From NCBI RefSeq assembly GCF_026745355.1, contig NC_079207.1, positions 18,976,920 through 19,040,919 on the forward strand: a stretch of 64,000 nucleotides of DNA. Direction: 5' to 3'. The translations under genes were made by a program, and so were the position numbers. The notes under the pieces were generated by a model, which ran no database searches, had not been told where the DNA came from, and worked only from the letters and a program-made list of their open reading frames with translations. Positions 24,246-37,445 of this stretch are shown in pieces. Within the stretch, counting starts at the first letter, position 1. Every line of letters starts with the position of its first letter. The DNA comes from Beta vulgaris subsp. vulgaris. Taxonomy: Eukaryota > Streptophyta > Magnoliopsida > Caryophyllales > Amaranthaceae.

Positions 24246-24733
24246 TGGAGCATAATTTAGCACGAATGTTAAGTCCATAGCTAGTATGTATGTATGGTTG
24301 GAACTTGGAAGAAGTTTCTCCTGAAGTATAGAATTTATATTCTCCTGGTATATATAAAAAAAAAGGAATCAGGATGATCCACAAACCACAACACAAGCTG
24401 TGGAGTGTCTTAACTCAAAGAGCCCGTCCTTTTAGAGTAGCATCCCCACAAGGCACAAACTCATCAACCCGGCCCATACGAGACTACGAGAGCAATAATT
24501 CCAAAAAATTGACCTTAGAGAAGCGCTTAGCAAAAAGGCACCGTTAGACCGCCGTTGTTCCTACGCCAGTTTGAAATCTCATATTCTCATCTCATCACAA
24601 TTCAACGCGCCTCTTTTCTCTTCTCTCTCCTCACTTGTTCAATTCCTCACCACCTCTCCGCCTATTTTGCTCTCCATCCATTTCTCACAAACCCTACTTT
24701 TCTCCAAGCTTTTTTTTTTTACTTTGCTCATTA
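24246..24733 (+). promoter_or_regulatory. HIT4 upstream region and pyrimidine-rich 5' UTR
   Basis: A TATA-like TATATATAAA lies around 24349-24358. A CT-rich stretch at about 24605-24720 (TCTCTTCTCTCTCC and poly-T) looks like a plant 5' UTR directly before the HIT4 start codon. The TATA is about 380 bp from the ATG, so the transcription start is not fixed. No heat-shock element could be established by eye. Confidence 0.4.
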
Positions 24734-27700
24734 ATGGCGAAGAGAAAGCTTGCTCAGAGAAAAGGCGCTGCCAAAAAAGCCGAACAAGTTGAGGAACAGA
24801 ATCCCAAGGTAGTAGAAGAAGAAGAAGTAAAGCACGATGAAAAAGAAGATACAAAGTCGCACGAAGAAGCTCAGAAACAGCAGAAACAAGTGAACAAAGT
24901 CGCTAGAAAACCTAGGAAGCGCATCAAGCCTGATTCCGAACCAGAGTACTTTGAAGATAAGCGCAATTTGGTATATTTTCTTCATTTTATCTTTCTTCTC
25001 TCGTTTTTCTGCTTAATTTTATTTTCCTTTCTTCCAATTCTGTATTTTCGTCGCGCGAGTTTCTTTGCTTTTCTGGTTTTGAGGATTTTGTGTAGGTTTT
25101 ATTTGATATTATTGATTTCTTTGCTAAATTGGTTTATGAGAGTTTGCATTGTATCATTAAATCTTTATTCTGAAGTTGAGTTTCCGGAAATTGACATTGG
25201 CGTATTCAAATTACGTTTGGATGTATTGGCTTTAATTACTTCCGAAGAAAATCAAATTGTACTTTCTTTTGTTGTTTTTCCCTCTGCCATTTTGCTTGGA
25301 TAACCTTGTTTTGTAATTTGATACTTTACCTTGAGTTTGACAGGGATTTGCATATTTGACTTGTTAAATACTTGTTCATATATGTGCTAGAAAATCTTGA
25401 TGAGTTGCTATGTAAAGCTCATATTGTTTAATAATTGATACGTCTTATATTGCTGAATTCATGATTCATACACTAGTTTTTACTTATTCACGGTGATCAA
25501 TAACAGTCGACATTGGATACAAGAAGTTCAACATGAGAGATCATATTGGACTTAATAGAATATCTATAAGAAAAAAAAGTAGCTGTTGCCTTCAAATCGT
25601 ACACAACCTATCGTCTAAACTTGAGGAATGCAAGGTGCAATCATATGCTTAAGAGCTATGTGCCTGATCAAATAGAATTTGAAGCAACAACACTATGTTA
25701 GCAACAATTGACTTAGCACATCTGCTTAGCAGATTACAACATGGGTTTTCATTAGTCCAACACTGCATTCACCATCGAGTAGTAGCAAAGCTAAAGAATG
25801 GAAACACACCCAACCACGTGAAATCTCCTTGCCTTTGTGTTTATGAGTTCAATATATTCTGTTATGGGATATCATGGCAGACTTTTTATTTTTGGTATAC
25901 GATGAATGATTTAGGCCAAATGTTCAGTTGGCACTCATTTTATTCGTTTCTTTCCAGGAGGATCTGTGGAAAGAAGTATTCCCTGTTGGTACAGAGGTTT
26001 GTCTCAAAATCTATCTGATCTCGTTCTTTTGAAAGGTTTAGAGCCACTCAACGCTGTTGATAAGTAGTTTTTTTTATACAGTGGGATCAAATGCACTTGG
26101 TTTACCAGTATAACTGGAACTTTACAAATTTGGAGGTATTTTACATGGGTAAAACTAGTTTGGTATTCTAGTTTCTATTTTAATGCTAATACTTTTGGGT
26201 AAGTCATTGCTGATTTAACTGTATACATGTTTGACAGAATGCTTTTGAGGAAGGAGGAGTGCTGCATGGTAAAAGAGTTTATCTCTTTGGATGTACAGAG
26301 CGTAAGTATCTTTATTGCCATCAAGAGGATCTTGGTTAAGGGATGTTGCTGTCTTACTTTTTGTTCCATGGCATTGAGTGAGGACCAAATTGAAATCTCA
26401 TGTGCTTTGCTGGGTTTTCTAGTTTATTTCATGGAGAAATATCTGTATCGTAGTTCTTGACTGCTTTTTTATTTTACCATTTCTCGTCATTTTAGGCAAC
26501 ACATAACCCTGTTACAACTTACAATGTCTTCAAATTTATGTTTTTCACCCTGTATTGTCTTTTCTCCTGTGATTCTCTTTTATGCAGCTCAAATGGTGCC
26601 TTTCAAGGATGAGATGAAAATAACCCAAGTACCTGTTGTAGTCGCGGTAAGTCATTTTTATTAATATTCATGAAGCAAGAATCTATACTATATACTAAAG
26701 TAAAGGCCAGTAAAATAGTTTTCCCTCCCAAAACTCCCTTAGAAACATTTCAAACTTCATAAATGATTGCATTGGAATTCTAGCTTGAGATTTTATTGAA
26801 CAGTATATGTATGTTCCTATTGAAAATTATTTCTAATCAATACCCATTTATTTAAAAACTGACATGGGAAATTTTTAAACCTTTTCAATGTACACATGAA
26901 TTTTAAAAACCGAGCATTACTCGATAGCTTTTATTTGCCTCGGCTTCTGATTGAAAAATCTTAGAATTTCGGAATTTCCTTACAAAGGTTGGTGTAACTC
27001 AGGCACTTGAGATTGCATGCTTGAAAAAAACTTTCATTTCAAGTTTCCTATTATTTTATTGTTTATTGAATATCCTATGGAATTTATAGACTAAGTAAAA
27101 AGAAAATAGGAAATTATCTCTTTTGTATTCACGAGTTCCAATATTCATGTGGCGGTGAAACTTTAAATTGTCCTCCACCTAATCTGTTGGCAATCATTAG
27201 GGTTAAATAGAAAGTTATTTTTCTGTCTAGTTGCTATATTAATTTGTGATTACCAAGTTTGTTAATCCAAATTGCTCTTCTTGCTTAATAGGTTGTGTCG
27301 CCATTCCCCCCTTCAGATAAGATTGGCATCAAATCAGTACAACGGGTGGCTGAAGAAATAGTTCCCATGAAGCGCATGAAGATGGACTGGGTCCCATATG
27401 TTCCTTTAGAGAACAGGTACCTAATTTTCTTAGCTTCCTGTTGTACTTGCATATAATCCCATTGTTGCCTCCAGCCTGCTTTTATAGCTGATGCCTGATA
27501 GCTATTACTATCTTGATTTTCAGGGACATTATGGCAGAAAGGTTACATTCAGAGATATTCATCTTGAGATGCACTCAGAGAAGGTAATTTGATGGCTTCC
27601 TTTTGACAAATTCGATCCTCTTGTGGGATGTTTTGGTCATTTATCTCTCAGTATGACTTGGGAAATTTATTTACTGTTTTAATTGGCAAAGTGTTTGCAG

Positions 27701-30700
27701 TTTCCATATTTGTTTCTTTATCAGTTGCTTGTCTCCTGATATGGTCTTGACTCTGAACTTTCGGTACTAGTAGAGATGACACTCAAGTGGGGTGGTTGCA
27801 TCATACCCATACCAAGCTTAATATCTTTTACGCACCATCCATGGTGATTAACCTTTCTTTGAAACATAAGTTACGTGATGTAGTCTAGCAGATTTGACGA
27901 GAAATAGCTGTAAAATCCATTATTTTTCGAGTTACATAGCAGATATACTCCAGTTTAATTGCTTGTGCATCTCTATTATATCAGGCAACATATCGGGACA
28001 CCAAAAAATAAAAAAAGGAATAAAAGAAATAAAAAAGGTGATAACTAACTATTTCATTTGAATAAAAAAAGGGGGAAAGTAGGACATTTAAACTCAACAT
28101 CAAGTTTTTGAGAAAACAAAATGTAAAGACAAAGTAATTTTATTTTCTACTTCATATGTTATCACACGCTATCGCACGCATTGCGTGCTTACAGGCTAGT
28201 AATTTATGATCAAGCAGACTAGTCAACCAACTGCATTAGGGACATTAACTAGCCCACTTGTCTGGTTGAAGGATCTCGCAATTATTGCTTATACGTTGAA
28301 CTTCCTCATTTGCCAAATGCAAGTCAGTCACTGGTAATGTTCTGTGTAAAACACTCAAAGAGCATTGTTAAGAGTTAAACCCCTCCCCAAGAAGATAGGG
28401 ATTATACTTCATTGCTTAATTTGGATTTTGTACAGCATCTGCTTTGTTTGAGACCAAATATTCATGTTGTAGCGTATTATTTAAGAATTCTTTGGCTGGA
28501 AGTGATGTTGGGACTGGGACCGTTGTTTTGGGAAACTGGTAAAACCAATCGTGTCTCACTGTGGTTCTCACTCAGAAAGTTGGAGGGTGGTTCTTATGGG
28601 GAAAAGAATGAATTCTATTGTTCAGAGGACAATGGAGATGAGTTTATGATGGCACCTGTTTCGGGGTATTTAGTATCGGATCTTTACTGTTTGGACATGT
28701 AGTCGTGTTTTTGAATTTGGAGTTTGGAAAATGTTATTATTGTTTGGGTGTATTTTTTTTAATCATAGAACTTGCTATCCCACATAACATTTGACCTTGT
28801 TGATTAGACTGTCACGTATTCAAGTAGTATCTCTAGTTGGTTACTTACGTGAAAGTTGAGCTGTTAGAGGGTTTTCCTTATGTAATATTTTAAAATATTG
28901 TTGCAGGTCTGCGTTAAGGCATTTGAAGGAAGAGCGCGTCAAGACCTTTGAGTATTGTTTGCCTTGTGAGTTTTGAACTTGTTCTTTTTCAATTGTTCAT
29001 AACTAACCATAAGAGCTAGTCCAGTCATTAAAAAAAATATTATGCTTGTTCATGCATACAAGACTCAATTATAGGGATTATTGATTTCAGCTGCGAATAT
29101 ATGGAAAAGGGTGTTTGAACATGGGATGTGCTGTTAGTCATTACTAGTGAAAATCCTTGTCATGTTTGCTGTTGACCTATGCTTGCAAAACTTTGCTTTA
29201 TAGTTGGTGTTGACTGAATCGAAATTTGATCAATTCAAATTGCAAGCCGTATCAGAGCCTTGAACCCAAAAAGGATGTGATTGGTTGAATGCACTAAGAT
29301 ATAATTATTCATGTGAATACCTCTCCTTCCACTCATGTCAAATGCAATATAAATTAGGAGGTCCAAGTCTTTCATTTCTTTTAAACCGTCCATCGCCAAT
29401 GTCTAGGGATTACCTTCACTTTTGTTTTTGTTATTTTTTTAAAAATATCTTCATCATCCTAACTTGCCATTCTTGGAACAAGTTCCACTTTTGTTCTTGG
29501 CATTGGATATGTCTAAACCACCACCGTTGATTCGCCTCATCTTAATCTCAATGCTGCTACTTTGATCCTGCTACAAATCCCTTTCATTGGGGATTTTGTC
29601 TCTTCTCATACTACCACACATTCGTCTAATCAAACACATCTCTATCACATTCATCTCTGCACATGATCTTTCTTTAAAGCCCAAAATTTTGACCTGTAAA
29701 TCAAAGTTGGTTTACCAACAGCCTCTTTATCTTTTCCTTCACCTTTATAGGAATTGTGCAATTACAGAGTATTGCTATTTTGTTTTTGAACTAAGCAGAC
29801 TTGATCCTATAAAGGGTTAATAGTTAAGCGGTCAATCGATTTCTTAAATAACCAAGTTTGCAAGGCACAAATCTTGGTAGATTCAATCATTCAATGGAAG
29901 GCTGTTGTTTTTCTCAGTAAATTTCTAATGATAGCTTATTTAAACTAGTGGTTTGCATTCGATGAGGATAAGAAATTCCTTTTGTGTATTTGTTTCATCT
30001 GTTGCAACACTCTTTTTTTTTTTTTTCAATGGATCCTTGGTCCAACATCTTGACACAAACCGATCTCAGAGATATTCACATCCATTGTAAAATCATGAAC
30101 CTTGAATTTTTCTTGCTTACTTCTATGAGTACCTTTACCAGATCATCTATAATTCCATATTCTATTTCTTGATTTTGTATAGGTACTATGTAGGCAATTT
30201 AGCTTTAACTTGCCTGGATTGGTGTTTTAGGTGATTTAGTAGCTTAGGGGAACTTGAAATGTGACCCTAGCTATAGTTTGTTAGTCTCAGCCATATCAAG
30301 AGACAAAAATGATATTATCTCCATCCCAAAATGCTACGATCATTAATTACTATATAAACTGTAGTGACTAGGAGTTTGAAATTAGTATTCTTAGGCTTGT
30401 TATGAAAAAGCTGTATACAATTATCTATTTTTTGTTCCCTTTGCTCTAGTTTGTGACAAAAAAAGTGGTAAAATGGATAAAATTTCTATTTTCGTAAGCT
30501 TTTTGGATAGAGGGAGACGGGAGTACATCTCGATCCCAATTCTGTAGCTTGGCTGATGAATTTTAGGTTTAGGGAAGGCATATATGTGTTCCTTTGTGGA
30601 ATACAATGTCTTGCTCTCTTGAAGTGACCTCCCTTACCGGAATTGTTATCGTTTCGGTAATCACTCTAGAAATGTCAAGAAGACAATGAGCTAGGGAAGC

Positions 30701-33700
30701 CAGGAACACCGTGTACCTTGACACAACGAGCGTTGGAATCTATACTGGTGGGCTGGTTGTATCTATAGAAGGGGATGGCGTATTGCTCTCTCTTTGTTTT
30801 TGTTTTGATTGGACAATATTTGCCTTGGTTATACCTTCATTTTCTTAGCCTAATGAAGCATATGATGTGTACAATACAATTGATATACCAAGAAGAATCA
30901 AGAAAGAGGAAGCTATGATATCTTGTTACAGCTACTTGATCCTTTACTGTATAGCTGTCTGTATGTGGCCGAATATATCTGATTGTATCAAACAGCAACA
31001 ATGAAATGCTTATGACTCACTTTTGGCAGATTTTTATCAGCCCTTGCAAGAAGATGAGCTTGAACAGAGTACAGTTGTGCCTATTCTTTATGAAATGGAC
31101 TTAAAGCCGGTAAGATTTAATGTTTTAAGAGACCTTTGACTTTATTTGTGTATGTAATGCTTTCAATGCATCCAAATAGCTATATACATGATGGTGTCAG
31201 GACTACAGTTATGAGTAATTAGGTTTTTTTGGCAATGATTCTAACTGTTAGCTAGAAGCTGATTATTGCCAGACTTGACCAGTGAATGGCATTATTAATC
31301 TCTATAAGGTGTCTGGTAAAGATTAGTAGGTGTATTCTTGCATTTGGCTGTTTAAGTGTGTTGAATGACTTAAACATAGTTTTATGAATTACTAGATACC
31401 TTGTTGTGACAATTAGATGATGGTAGTTCAACTCATGTATTACATATCATATTTCTACTTATCAGTAAGGTAGGTTATGAGAATGGTTTTTCCCTAACCA
31501 ATTCAAATTGTTATTTGTAGACCATTATAATGGTCAGGTACTTTTTATCGAATAGGGGTATTGCTGTAAGATGGTTTTTTTTAATATTGATTTATTTTAC
31601 GAATGACATTTATTATTAACAGATTAACTTTTCAGAAATGCAATGAACTGGCCTAAGGGAGAGGGGTTCCATTGGTAGTGCATTATTCTTCTTTAGTTGG
31701 AGGTTAACTTGAGGAATAAGTTAGAGAGTTAGGGAGTGAAGAAATCATATAAATACAGGAGATTAGGGAGAGAAGAAGCATGTTGAAAATTGATGAGTGT
31801 TTTGGTGAGCTTAAAAGAATTCATTTGCGAGAGGATCAAGCCTCTCGAAAGCTTGAATATCATTTACATTTGCTGTATTCCTCGAAAAGTTAAGGATTAG
31901 TAATCTTTTTTAGAGATCGAACGGATTCGGTCTTATACATACTCATTTCCTTAATTTCTGCCATTAATGGAGTCAAAGCCATGTTAATTCATACCACGGA
32001 ATCTAGAAACTTTTACCCATTTACTGTTTTTTCCATTAGTTGCATGATTAACGGGTAGGTACGAACTACACTATTACCATTGTAGGTGGGAAATGAAAAT
32101 CTAGGCAGATAATGCCATGGAGAAGAGGGAGGTGAAGAAGAAAAGGAGATGTCGCGGAGGTAGAGGAATCTTAAGATTAAATGAGGGATGAGCAAAAATA
32201 TGGTATTAGGGAACAAAGGGAGCTGGAGAGTAGAGCAGGAAGGAAAGAGGTAGGATTTTCAAGATAAGAGAAAGGCTGTGCGTTGATGCTGTATAATGAT
32301 TTTGAAATGTTTAATCCTTTTGTCATCAGCCAAATAATGAACTCATTCTGGCTGTAGGAAACTTCCCTTCATCCAGTGTTCTAAGAATTTATGGATTTGA
32401 TAAAATTAAACGTGGTTGTTGAAGTGCTGGTTCACCATATAAGCTTACTTTATTTCAGATTTTTTTGTCCGTAAGAACTAGGCACTAAAAAGCAACAAAA
32501 GGGTCTTTATGTATTTTTTTGTTGCCCCCCTTGATGATGATTATATTGACATCAGCTATATTATTTTAAAAAAGAAAATCAAATTCAGTTAAATGTGACA
32601 ATGATCTTTTATTAAATTGTATTCCTTTTGCAGGTATTCTGTGAATTTGATTGGGAGTTTGATGAAGTCGAGGTACAAAATCCAATATCTACATGGTTCT
32701 CTCAATTTATTGGCTGTTGCGAAGTTAGGTTAAAAGCATTGTTTAGACAAGACAGATCCTGGCTATGTGCTTGATCATTCATTTAATTGTTTTCCGTAGC
32801 TGTCTTCTTAGTCAAGGAGAAAGATCTGAAAGAAAGTTGTATTATGACTTATAAGCAAGGTGGTCTGGTATGAAATGAGATTTTTGGTAGAGGAAGTTAT
32901 TTTTCCAGTGGCGAACTTTCATCTCCTGGCTGTGCTTGCCAAAAGAAATGCTGGATACGTGTGCAATATACCTGTCTGGATTTTAATCTTTAACAAGGCA
33001 TGCCCTTACCCTCCAAAGCTTACACATCACTGTGGACTGTGGAGTAAGCTCTCGTGGTAGCCTCCGGCCCTCCTTTCACTTATTTCCGTCAAATAAGTAT
33101 GGGCTTTAGTCCCCTGTTCTTTCGGTTTAGAGTCAGAGAAATATCCTCTTCCTATCTTGCTTGGCAAATTGTTTTATCTCTTCCATAGCCTCTGTACTTT
33201 CCTAGTTGTTTGGTGTCGTTTTGTTTTGTATCTTTGAATCATATGGAGGCGATGCTAAGTACAAACTAAAAGTACGTTATGTCATATGTACTTGTATGTT
33301 GAGTCAATGAGTTGTTTCTTTTAACTAGAGCTAACACTGCTGTCGAGTTTTTTGATATACAGTATTAGATATGACTCATATGAGCACATTATGAGGGAGT
33401 AATGTGCTGAGAGTTCGTGGTGAACTCTATATTAATCCAGATTCTGCCTGAACATCTTAGTTCTCATGCTTTACTGGACCTTCATGTTCCAGGAATTTAC
33501 CGAGAAACTCATCACAGAAGAGGAACTTCCCTCGGAGGAGAAGGACAAATTCGAGGTTTGAACATTGGATTGTTAATCTTATTACTTGTACTATCTAAAA
33601 GCAAATGTGAAGAGGCCTTATCTGTATTGCCTCAGGAATATGTCAAAGAGAAAGTACGAGATGCTAAAAAGGCAAACCGGGAGGTATCTGATGCACTATA

Positions 33701-35443
33701 CTTTGGCTTTAAAAGTTGATTGTAACTTTAAATTTCCGCCATTCAGAATGGTTTTTCATTTTTAACAGGCAAGGCAGGCTCGTAAGAAAGCATTGGAGGA
33801 GATGAGTGAAGAAACAAAAAATGCTTTTGAAAATATGAGATTTTACAAATTCTATCCTGTGGCTTCTTCAGATACACCTGATGTTTCAGGTGTAAAGGTA
33901 GAGTAACGATCACCTACTTCCTTCCTTGATGGGACTGACAGATGTAGCTAGTTAAATTTTTATATTCTTAGGTAGCAGCTCTCTTTTTGGGTGGCAACTG
34001 GCATTTTCTGTAGTGGTATGTTTGTATAGATTTGCGTTTGAATATAGAGAGCCATGTTTCATGACCCTTGTGTGAAGGAATGGGTAATACCGGGGGGCAG
34101 TGCAGGTCCTTCTTCAGTATTTCACCAAGTTGTGGATGGTAAATGGAATTTGTGAGTAATTGAGTATATTCAGAGATGATCTGCATTTAACAAAAGAAAA
34201 AAAGAACAAAAGAAGAGGAGCTTTCTTCTTAGTTGCTTTCTCGTCTTGGGTTTGTTGAATATGGTTTCCTTCTGTTTGGTTGCTCACCACAAAATATTAC
34301 TCCTCACTTACATGGTGACACATCATGATTCATTGGCCAATTTGATTTATTTACTTATTGAAAAATTCTTCAAGTTATGCAATAGCATCTTGAAGTTGAC
34401 TGACACACCTAAGACTTTCTATCCACTTCTGGGTTCAGTTCTCATTCACTGTTGGGACATGGTTCCTCTTCTCATTACTTACAATTACGTTCACCCGGAA
34501 GAAACTGATTAGGTGGAAGTTCATTCAGATATGTGGAAAATTAACAAAGGAATTCAGGTGGCAAGTGTTATTACAGAGAATATATAGGTTTTTTTTTTTA
34601 ATCCATTGAACTAGAATATATAGGTTTATATTTTATCCACTGAACTTCTATTTAAACATATCAGAACTTAAGGACCCTTTAAAAAAAGGAAAAAAAGAAC
34701 TTACGGACCCCTATATGGCCTTATCTTTGTGTTTTGAACAGAACTTGTTAGCCCTCAGGCCTCATTGAATTTATTGTCCCTTACAAAGTTCGTTTTTGTA
34801 AAATAATATAATATACTATTATTTATTTTGTTTTCTTTAGGGTGAAAAGGAGGCCATAGATTGTTCTATATGGGTATTAGAAAAGGTTACAGAAAATATG
34901 GTCTTCTTTTTCTTTGGTTGATGGAATATGCTACTTTATACAACTTTTTAATAGGAAACATGGTTATTTTTCTTCTGTCACATTTTGCTAGGCACTAAGG
35001 CATTAACAATTGAATTGCTCTGCAGAGTCCTGTATTGAGTCACTTGTTTACTGGTTGACATGACCATCGTTGAGTCTGGCCGTCACTTAAACTGCATGCC
35101 TCCTACACAACCCTGGTATTGGTATAATGTTCCAAATCCACACTTAAACTAGCAACTTTGGGCTTAAGTGTACTTATTCAAGTTCCTCCTGATATGATAA
35201 AAGGCATTATTCTTGGAGGTGTTGACTGCATTCTTGTGGTTCTTTGATAGTTGACCATTTTTTAGACAATGCTGATCTGTTCTTTTAAGATTATTCAAGT
35301 TGTTCCTCGAATTGATTCTCATTATAATGCTGATTTTTGCTCTCTTGAATCTATGTTAATCAAAACCTTTATCCTATGGTCATTCCTCCTTGCAGGCTCA
35401 TTTTATAAACCGGTACTATGGGAAGGCTCACGAAATCTTTTAA
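24734..35443 (+). CDS. HIT4: HEAT INTOLERANT 4 (HIT4) homologue, 14 exons, 367 aa
   Basis: Coding exons, all with GT..AG borders and continuous phase: 24734-24970, 25958-25996, 26082-26135, 26238-26301, 26588-26646, 27292-27416, 27524-27583, 28907-28965, 31030-31109, 32634-32672, 33493-33555, 33636-33683, 33769-33897, 35396-35443. They total 1104 bp including the stop. The start MAKRKLAQRKGAAKK opens a Lys/Glu-rich, probably disordered N-terminus with basic clusters (RKPRKRIKP) that could act as nuclear localisation signals. The conserved core follows: EDLWKEVFPVGTEWDQ, VYLFGCTEPQMVPFKDE, PFPPSDKIGI, LRCTQRRSALRHLKEERV, FEYCLPYFYQPLQEDELEQS, CEFDWEFDEVEEF. A charged helical segment (EKVRDAKKANREARQARKKA) precedes the conserved end FYKFYP...INRYYGKAHE. 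This colinear motif set matches Arabidopsis HIT4, a plant-specific nuclear protein needed for heat-induced chromocentre decondensation and release of silencing; that function is inferred by homology. No domain is missing. Introns carry Helitron-like ends. Confidence 0.95.
26682..26710 (+). mobile_element. Helitron-like 5' terminus in HIT4 intron 5
   Basis: TCTATACTATATACTAAAG preceded by A. A TC start followed by TATACTATAT is the common form of plant Helitron 5' ends. No matching 3' end was found within the same intron. Confidence 0.4.
28173..28199 (+). mobile_element. Helitron-like 3' terminus in HIT4 intron 7
   Basis: A GC hairpin GCACGC-ATT-GCGTGC (28174-28188) is followed seven bases later by CTAG (28196-28199) and then T, the canonical Helitron 3' end (hairpin, CTRR, insertion between A and T). 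The element body to its left could not be delimited. Confidence 0.6.
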
Positions 35444-37445
35444 TGAATGTCACCTGAAGAGTTGCTTATGAAGAAGCACCAGTGTAAACAACAATCATCT
35501 GCAATTTTTTGGAGTGCCATTGAAATGGCTAATAGCTTGTAAGTTGTAAGGTTGAGAGTTTAGAAATGATCCTGTGGAGTACAACTTTGGTTGCTCAATG
35601 ATAGCGCAAATCAGTGCCAAAAAAATTGTTGGGTAATGAGTAGCTAGCTGTTAGTTAGCGGATGTAATTGTACCATATATGCTGAGAAATCAAATGCTAC
35701 TAGAGCATGAATTTTTGGATATTTAGCAAGCCCTTCATATCATAGTAGTTTTCAAATTCTGAATTCAGTGATTTGTCTTTGTATCACCAGGCAACATTTG
35801 TCAGATTACACTTCATTATGGTAATTAAATCATATCTTAGGTTCTTGTTCCTGGTTACCTTTGTCAGTGAAGTCCGATTTCGTTCTTTGTTTCAACTGTT
35901 ATTAATAGTGGAAAATTGAAGATTGCTATCTCCACTAGTGAGTATTGAAGAAGTTTATCCTTTACACAATTTGACCTAATAAAATATGTGACTTCAATTT
36001 TCGGCGAACATATGAAGGAATTGAATTTGCGAACATCTAAAACAAACTTAACTTTGTTTAATTTGTTAAAACATTATGTATGTATCACTTGCCTTTTGGT
36101 TGAAGGTTTCATTCATTCTTCTACCTGCATAGTATTTTTGTGGGATTCATTGTCTGGTGTTCTTGTTTATTTATTACATTATGTTATTCCAATGTAATTT
36201 ATTGTGTCAATCATAAGGACAACTTACTTTGTTGGGTTTGCACTTGCTTTAATGCTCAACCTACAACTTACGATATGCCTCAAAATTTTGATTAACCTAA
36301 CAATAGTTGGAAGCTGTCAAAAAAAAAAAAGTTGAGATGTCCCAAGGAAGAGAGGGGTAATCTCCTTAATAATGGTGGCCAAAAGAATAATTTCCATCAT
36401 TGCAAGAATTTGAAAATAAATAACAACATACTATCGATGTATTTTGGGTGCAGACAAGGGGCAATCCTAAACAAACCACAACCAAAACAAAGTTAAGCTA
36501 GAATTAGATGTGGTTTTAGTCATACAATCAATATCTCATTCTACAAGTTCCTGAGCTTCGAAAGAGGGTCATGAAGCATAAACACCTTATTTTGTAGTCC
36601 TAACTCTTGATTGTGAGCTAATCAACATCCCTATTTTCCTCATTTTAGCAATGGGATAGAGGTGCTTCTCATTCAATTCTCCTGAGCAAATTGTGGCAAC
36701 CATTACCAACATGAAGTACCATCATTCTAGAGGAGAAGATAAACTCATTAATTGGTTATACAATTATACTAATAGAAACAAACTCACTCTCAAGAGTGAA
36801 GACGCTTAACTTTTAGCTTGTAATCATTCATGTACAATAGACTCAACTTATTCTTCATATGCCTTTGATACAAGGGGTCTCACAAACCTCTCTTATTTTT
36901 CTGCCAATTAAGATATATTCTTGATTTGATAGAAAATAATCATAAAACATATATTTGATTGAAATGTGTGAAAAACCAACAAACTTATTGCATCATAACT
37001 TTTTGCAGACCAAATTCACCAACATGGTGAGTTTGAACACATTTAAATATGGAATCAAAGAACTCACACATAAGAGACAATTGTCGGAAAACAAAAATGA
37101 AACTCGAATATTGAAGGTCGTTACATGTAATCTAAATGTATATGCTGATATAGAGACATTTAATTCAATAAATTTCATTAAAAAATAATAAATGAATTAT
37201 ACGCAATGACTAATGACTCAAGGCTTTGCCCGAAACAACCCGTCCTAGTACCAAAACCCCATCCTACACACACCATTACACCAACCAACGCTCCCCCACT
37301 TATAGTTAAATTTCTTGACCCCTTCCCAAAAATGTCTATACAACTTCCAAGTCTCAACGGAAAGATTTCACTCAAAAACGACTCTACAATACATCATTCC
37401 CCGCTTTTTAATTTCCTGTTTACTGATGTTTATTGATCCACAAAT
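35444..37445. other. HIT4-CPR5 intergenic region
   Basis: The HIT4 3' UTR should occupy the first few hundred bases. The remainder is AT-rich with no supported ORF. The CPR5 promoter and 5' UTR must lie in the last part, where 37230-37445 is C-rich and probably transcribed. No tRNA or clear transposon boundary was found. Confidence 0.5.
37332..37436 (+). other. Possible upstream ORF of CPR5 (34 codons)
   Basis: ATG at 37332 opens MSIQLPSLNGKISLK... and stops with TGA at 37434-37436, ten bases before the CPR5 start codon and in a different frame. If transcription starts upstream of 37332 this uORF would be translated first and could lower CPR5 output. The transcription start is unknown. Confidence 0.35.

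Noticed and set aside
25695..26018. 107-codon plus-strand open frame upstream of HIT4 exon 2
   Set aside because: It lies in intron 1 and reads exon 2 (25958-25996) in a frame different from the HIT4 protein; no independent support.
26682..28199. A single intact Helitron spanning HIT4 exons 6-7
   Set aside because: Both exons are needed for a complete HIT4 protein, so an insertion carrying them into this gene is implausible; kept only as a hypothesis about separate ends or export of the segment.
28412..28702. 96-codon open frame in HIT4 intron 7
   Set aside because: Intronic, no recognisable domain, and splicing of the flanking exons is well supported without it.
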